This document shows, piece by piece, positions 60,623-64,000 of a stretch of DNA of 64,000 nucleotides. A program made the translations under genes and the position numbers. Numbering within the stretch: the first letter of the stretch is position 1; each line of letters starts with the position of its first letter. The notes beneath the pieces were generated by a model. It made no database searches. It was not told where the DNA came from and worked only from the letters and a program-made list of their open reading frames with translations. Source of the stretch: Pseudomonadota bacterium (GTDB taxonomy: Bacteria; Pseudomonadota; Gammaproteobacteria; Steroidobacterales; Steroidobacteraceae); NCBI GenBank assembly GCA_021792555.1, contig JAJYUL010000005.1, positions 1-64,000 of the forward strand, in the 5' to 3' direction.

Positions 60623-62791
60623 TCAGTAGGTCACCGCAGAAGTGCGGCCCTCGAGCGTGTTTTGCAGCGAGGTGGCGCGGCGCACCAGCGCGTCGATCTG
60701 ATACATCGGCACATCCACCACGCGCGCCGCCTCGCTGCCCGGGGCGACCGCGTGGGCCGCGGTGTAGGCCGGGGCGGCGTAGGCGGTGCCCGCGCCGCAC
60801 AGGCCCGCGAGCTCCTCACGGATCTGCTCGCTCGAGAGATAGTCGAACTTCTCAAGGTCGAGCAGATTGCCGAGCACGCGCAGGATCTTCCAGCCCGGAC
60901 GGGCCTCCCCGACCGGCTGCGCGGCGCCCGTCTGGCTCTGCCAGAGCCCCTCGAGGTTCACGTAGGTGCCGGAGGTCTCGGCGAACGTACCGGCCGGCAG
61001 CAGCACGTGCGCGACGCGCCGCAGCGTCTCGCTCGCGAAGGGCGTCACCGCCACCACGAACTTCGCCTGCCCCAGGGTGCGCTCGGCGCCGCTGTCCGGC
61101 GCATCGAGCCAGGGCTCGGTGCCGACCAGCAGGTAGCCCGAGAGCGGCTGCGCCAGCATCTGCGCGGCCGCCAGTCCGCTCTTGGCGGCCGGCTTGCCGC
61201 CGGCCACGCGGTGCGGCACCGCGCCGGCAAGGTATGCGCCGGCGGCGTTGGCCCCTTCGGCGAGCACGCCTAAGGAAGCGCCCGTCGTCTGCGCGATCGC
61301 CGCGGCGAGCGCGCGAAGGTCCGCGAAGCGCGGATGTCTCAGCGCCAGGGCGCCCAGCCACACCGCGCGCTTCTCGCCGTGCGCGAGCGCCGCGGCCGCG
61401 GCGCGGTGGGTCTGCCCGATCGTGGCCGCCTGCACGGCCTGCGCCAGATGCGCCGGGGCGGACTTGCCGGCCGCCTCGAGCGCCGCGCCGAGCACGGCCG
61501 CCAGATCGCCGGCCAGCGCGGCGGGGGCCGATTCGAGAGCGGCGGCGAGCGGGAAGTGATAACGGAAGGCCGCCGGATTGACGAACGCGACCTGCGCGCC
61601 GCGCAGCGCGGCCTTGCGCACCCGGTGCGCCAGGATCGGCACCTCGCGGCGCAGGTTCGCCCCGACGACGAGCAGCGCATCGAGCGCATCGATGTCGGCG
61701 ATGCGCATGCCGAGGCTCGGATAGAGCGGGTCGTTGTGCTGATCGCGCACGTCGCGCTGGCGCAGGCGGCTGTCGATGTTGGCGCTGCCGAGCCCGCGCG
61801 CGATGCGCCCGGCGAGATAGAGCTCCTCGAGCGTGCTCGAGGGACTTGCCAGCACGCCGAGCGAGCCGGCCTCGGCGCGCAGACCCTCGGCGGCCTTCGC
61901 GAGCGCGCTCTCCCAATCGGTCTCGACCCACGCGCCGTTCTCGCGCACCATCGGCCGCTCGAGTCGCTCGGGGCTGTAGATTCCCTCGTAGCTGAAGCGG
62001 TCGCGGTCGGCGAGCCAGATCTCGTTGATCGCCTCGTTCTGCCGCGGCACCACGCGCATCAGCCGCCCGCGCAGCACGTGGCCGTAGAGATTGCTGCCCA
62101 CCCCGTCGTGCGGGGAGACGAGCGGCACGGCGGTCATCTCCCAGGCGCGCGCGCTGAAGCGGTAGGGCTTGGAAACCAGCGCCCCGACCGGGCACAGATC
62201 GATGACGTTGCCCGAGAGCTCGTGATTGACGGTGCTCTCGATGTAGCGGCGCACCTTCATCTGCTCGCCGCGCCCGACCATGCCGAGTTCCTGGATGCCG
62301 GCGATCTCCTCGGTGAAGCGGATGCAGCGCGTGCAGTGGATGCAGCGCGTCATGTCGGTGGCGATCAGCGGACCGAGATTCTCATCCGGCACCGAGCGCT
62401 TGCGTTCGCTGAAGCGCGAGTAGTCCCGCCCGAAGCCGAGGGACAGATCCTGCAGCTCGCACTCCCCGCCCTGGTCGCAGATCGGACAGTCGAGCGGGTG
62501 GTTGATCAGCAGGAACTCCATGACCGCACGCTGTGCGGCGATCGCCTTCGGCGAGCGGGTGAAGACCTTCATGCCCTCCATGACGGGCGTCGCGCAGGCC
62601 GGCAGCGGCTTCGGCGCCTTCTCGACCTCCACCAGGCACATGCGGCAGTTGGCCGCCACGGCCAGCTTCTCGTGGTAGCAGAAGCGCGGCACGTACTCGC
62701 CGTTGGCGTCGGTGACCTGGATGATCATCGCGCCCTTGCGGGCCTTGACGGGCTTTCCGTTGATCTCGATGTTGACGAATTCTTCTGCCAT
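60623..62791 (-). CDS. nuoG: NADH-quinone oxidoreductase subunit G
   Basis: This is a 722-residue peripheral-arm subunit. The N-terminal ferredoxin domain ligates a 2Fe-2S cluster ([23 protein letters not shown]). A His-containing N5-type motif ([18 protein letters not shown]) and [10 protein letters not shown] follow. The remainder is a molybdopterin-oxidoreductase-like fold without cofactor, with an Ala-rich C-terminal third that is shorter than in E. coli. It starts 1 bp after nuoF. Confidence 0.94.
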   Translation of the reverse strand: MAEEFVNIEINGKPVKARKGAMIIQVTDANGEYVPRFCYHEKLAVAANCRMCLVEVEKAPKPLPACATPVMEGMKVFTRSPKAIAAQRAVMEFLLINHPLDCPICDQGGECELQDLSLGFGRDYSRFSERKRSVPDENLGPLIATDMTRCIHCTRCIRFTEEIAGIQELGMVGRGEQMKVRRYIESTVNHELSGNVIDLCPVGALVSKPYRFSARAWEMTAVPLVSPHDGVGSNLYGHVLRGRLMRVVPRQNEAINEIWLADRDRFSYEGIYSPERLERPMVRENGAWVETDWESALAKAAEGLRAEAGSLGVLASPSSTLEELYLAGRIARGLGSANIDSRLRQRDVRDQHNDPLYPSLGMRIADIDALDALLVVGANLRREVPILAHRVRKAALRGAQVAFVNPAAFRYHFPLAAALESAPAALAGDLAAVLGAALEAAGKSAPAHLAQAVQAATIGQTHRAAAAALAHGEKRAVWLGALALRHPRFADLRALAAAIAQTTGASLGVLAEGANAAGAYLAGAVPHRVAGGKPAAKSGLAAAQMLAQPLSGYLLVGTEPWLDAPDSGAERTLGQAKFVVAVTPFASETLRRVAHVLLPAGTFAETSGTYVNLEGLWQSQTGAAQPVGEARPGWKILRVLGNLLDLEKFDYLSSEQIREELAGLCGAGTAYAAPAYTAAHAVAPGSEAARVVDVPMYQIDALVRRATSLQNTLEGRTSAVTY

Positions 62792-62792
62792 G

Positions 62793-64000
62793 TTATGCCG
62801 CCCGCTCGCCGAGCTGATCCGCGACCATGCTGCGCCCGCCGTGATCGACCATGTACTCGAACTCGTGGCGGTAGTGCTTCAGGAAGCTCTGCACCGGCCA
62901 GGCCGCCGCGTCGCCGAGCGCGCAGATGGTGTGCCCCTCGATGCGGTTGGCCACATCGACGAGCAGATTGAGGTCCTCGCGCCGCGCCTGGCCGGCGAGG
63001 ATGCGCTTGATGATGCGGTTCATCCAGCCCGTGCCCTCGCGGCAGGGCGTGCACTGGCCGCAGGACTCGGCCATGTAGAAGCGCGAGATGCGCTCGAGCA
63101 CGCGCACCATGCAGGTGGTCTCGTCCATCACGATCACCGCCGCGGAGCCGATCGCCGAGCCCGCCGCGCGCAGCGAGTCGTAGTCCATGTTGGTCTTGAG
63201 CATGACCTCCCCCGGCACCACCGGCACCGAGGAGCCGCCCGGGATCACGGCCTTGAGCTTGCGCCCGCCGCGCACGCCGCCGGCGAGCTCAAGCAGCTCG
63301 GCGAATGGCACGCCGAGCGGCAGCTCGAAGTTGCCCGGCCGTGCCACGTGGCCGGAGACCGAGAAGATCACGGTGCCGCCGGAGTTGGCCGGCCCGAGAT
63401 CGGCGAACCACTTCGGGCCCTTGCGCAGGATGGTGGGCACCGAGGCGTAGCTCTGGGTGTTGTTGATGGTGGTCGGCTTGCCGTACAGGCCGAAGTTCGC
63501 CGGAAACGGCGGCTTGAAGCGCGGCCGGCCCGGCTTGCCCTCGAGCGACTCGAGCAGTCCGGTCTCCTCGCCGCAGATGTACGCGCCCGCGCCGACGAAG
63601 GTGTACAGGTCGAAGTCCACGCCGCTGCCGCGGATGTTCTTGCCGAGCAGCCCCGCCTCGTAGGCTTCCTTCAGCGCCGCCTCGAAGCGTGGCACCGGCT
63701 CGCCGAGGAACTCGCCGCGGATGTAGTTGTAGCCGACGCTGGAGTTGGTGGCGTAGCCCGAGATCGCCATGCCCTCGATCACCGCATGCGGGTTGTAGCG
63801 CAGGATGTCGCGGTCGTGGCAGGTTCCCGGCTCGCTCTCATCCGAGTTGCACACCATGTACTTCTGCCCCGGGGAGTTGCGCGGCATGAAGCTCCACTTG
63901 GTGCCGGTCGGGAAGCCCGCCCCGCCGCGGCCGCGCAGGCCCGAGGCCTTCACCGCCTCGATGATCTGCTCCCGCGGGGGCTTTTCGGTGAGGATCCTCT
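62793..64000 (-). CDS. nuoF: NADH-quinone oxidoreductase subunit F (5' end beyond window)
   Basis: About 402 residues are present; the N terminus lies beyond position 64000, where the frame is still open ([20 protein letters not shown]). The NADH/FMN site shows [16 protein letters not shown] and [20 protein letters not shown]. Cluster N3 ligands are in [15 protein letters not shown] and near [15 protein letters not shown]. This is the NADH-oxidising subunit of complex I. Confidence 0.96.
   Translation of the reverse strand, partial: RILTEKPPREQIIEAVKASGLRGRGGAGFPTGTKWSFMPRNSPGQKYMVCNSDESEPGTCHDRDILRYNPHAVIEGMAISGYATNSSVGYNYIRGEFLGEPVPRFEAALKEAYEAGLLGKNIRGSGVDFDLYTFVGAGAYICGEETGLLESLEGKPGRPRFKPPFPANFGLYGKPTTINNTQSYASVPTILRKGPKWFADLGPANSGGTVIFSVSGHVARPGNFELPLGVPFAELLELAGGVRGGRKLKAVIPGGSSVPVVPGEVMLKTNMDYDSLRAAGSAIGSAAVIVMDETTCMVRVLERISRFYMAESCGQCTPCREGTGWMNRIIKRILAGQARREDLNLLVDVANRIEGHTICALGDAAAWPVQSFLKHYRHEFEYMVDHGGRSMVADQLGERAA

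Overview
The window is high-GC bacterial chromosome. The gene set suggests an aerobic gammaproteobacterium of Xanthomonadales/Nevskiales/Steroidobacter type. This is an inference from an STN-domain TonB receptor with FecI/FecR, a flavin tryptophan-halogenase relative, a TPR-sulfotransferase, xylan-type glycosidases, homogentisate catabolism and a nuoF-N cluster; no rRNA marker is present.

Positions 1-10300 are an accessory, decaying region. They hold a perfect 32-bp palindrome, a diheme cytochrome c with a broken partial copy beside it, and a minus-strand array of toxin-antitoxin-like modules: a DUF6036-type nucleotidyltransferase with a basic partner, Doc with an AbrB-type antitoxin, CcdAB, and a broken HEPN/MNT pair. 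These are separated by related 3'-flanking repeats and two degenerate copies of an unknown small gene. Remnants of IS256- and IS1634-type transposases flank a secreted repeat protein. Three of the modules have readable sigma70-like promoters overlapped by dyads.

Positions 10300-24800 hold single genes: a lipoprotein, an RRM RNA-binding protein, a DUF3617 protein, YjbQ, the halogenase, an SdpR/SdpI-like pair, the TPR-sulfotransferase, an HD protein, a DUF2380-like protein, a DoxX-like membrane protein, a MASE4 histidine kinase and OsmC.

Positions 24884-38089 include a GH3 and a divergent GH51-esterase operon with a xyl-box-like palindrome between them. A GST/HxlR divergent pair follows, then a GNAT, a phosphoesterase with a MauG-type diheme peroxidase, a sterol-desaturase-family hydroxylase and a TVP38 protein.

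Positions 38611-45231 carry a sigma factor-FecR-STN TonB receptor transduction cluster and a 2-hydroxycarboxylate transporter. Positions 45360-53086 carry an MBL hydrolase, a GT9 glycosyltransferase, envelope and unknown proteins, and hmgA-fahA divergent from a MarR regulator with a perfect palindrome between them. Positions 53117-64000 hold nuoF (cut by the window end) through nuoN of respiratory complex I, all on the minus strand.
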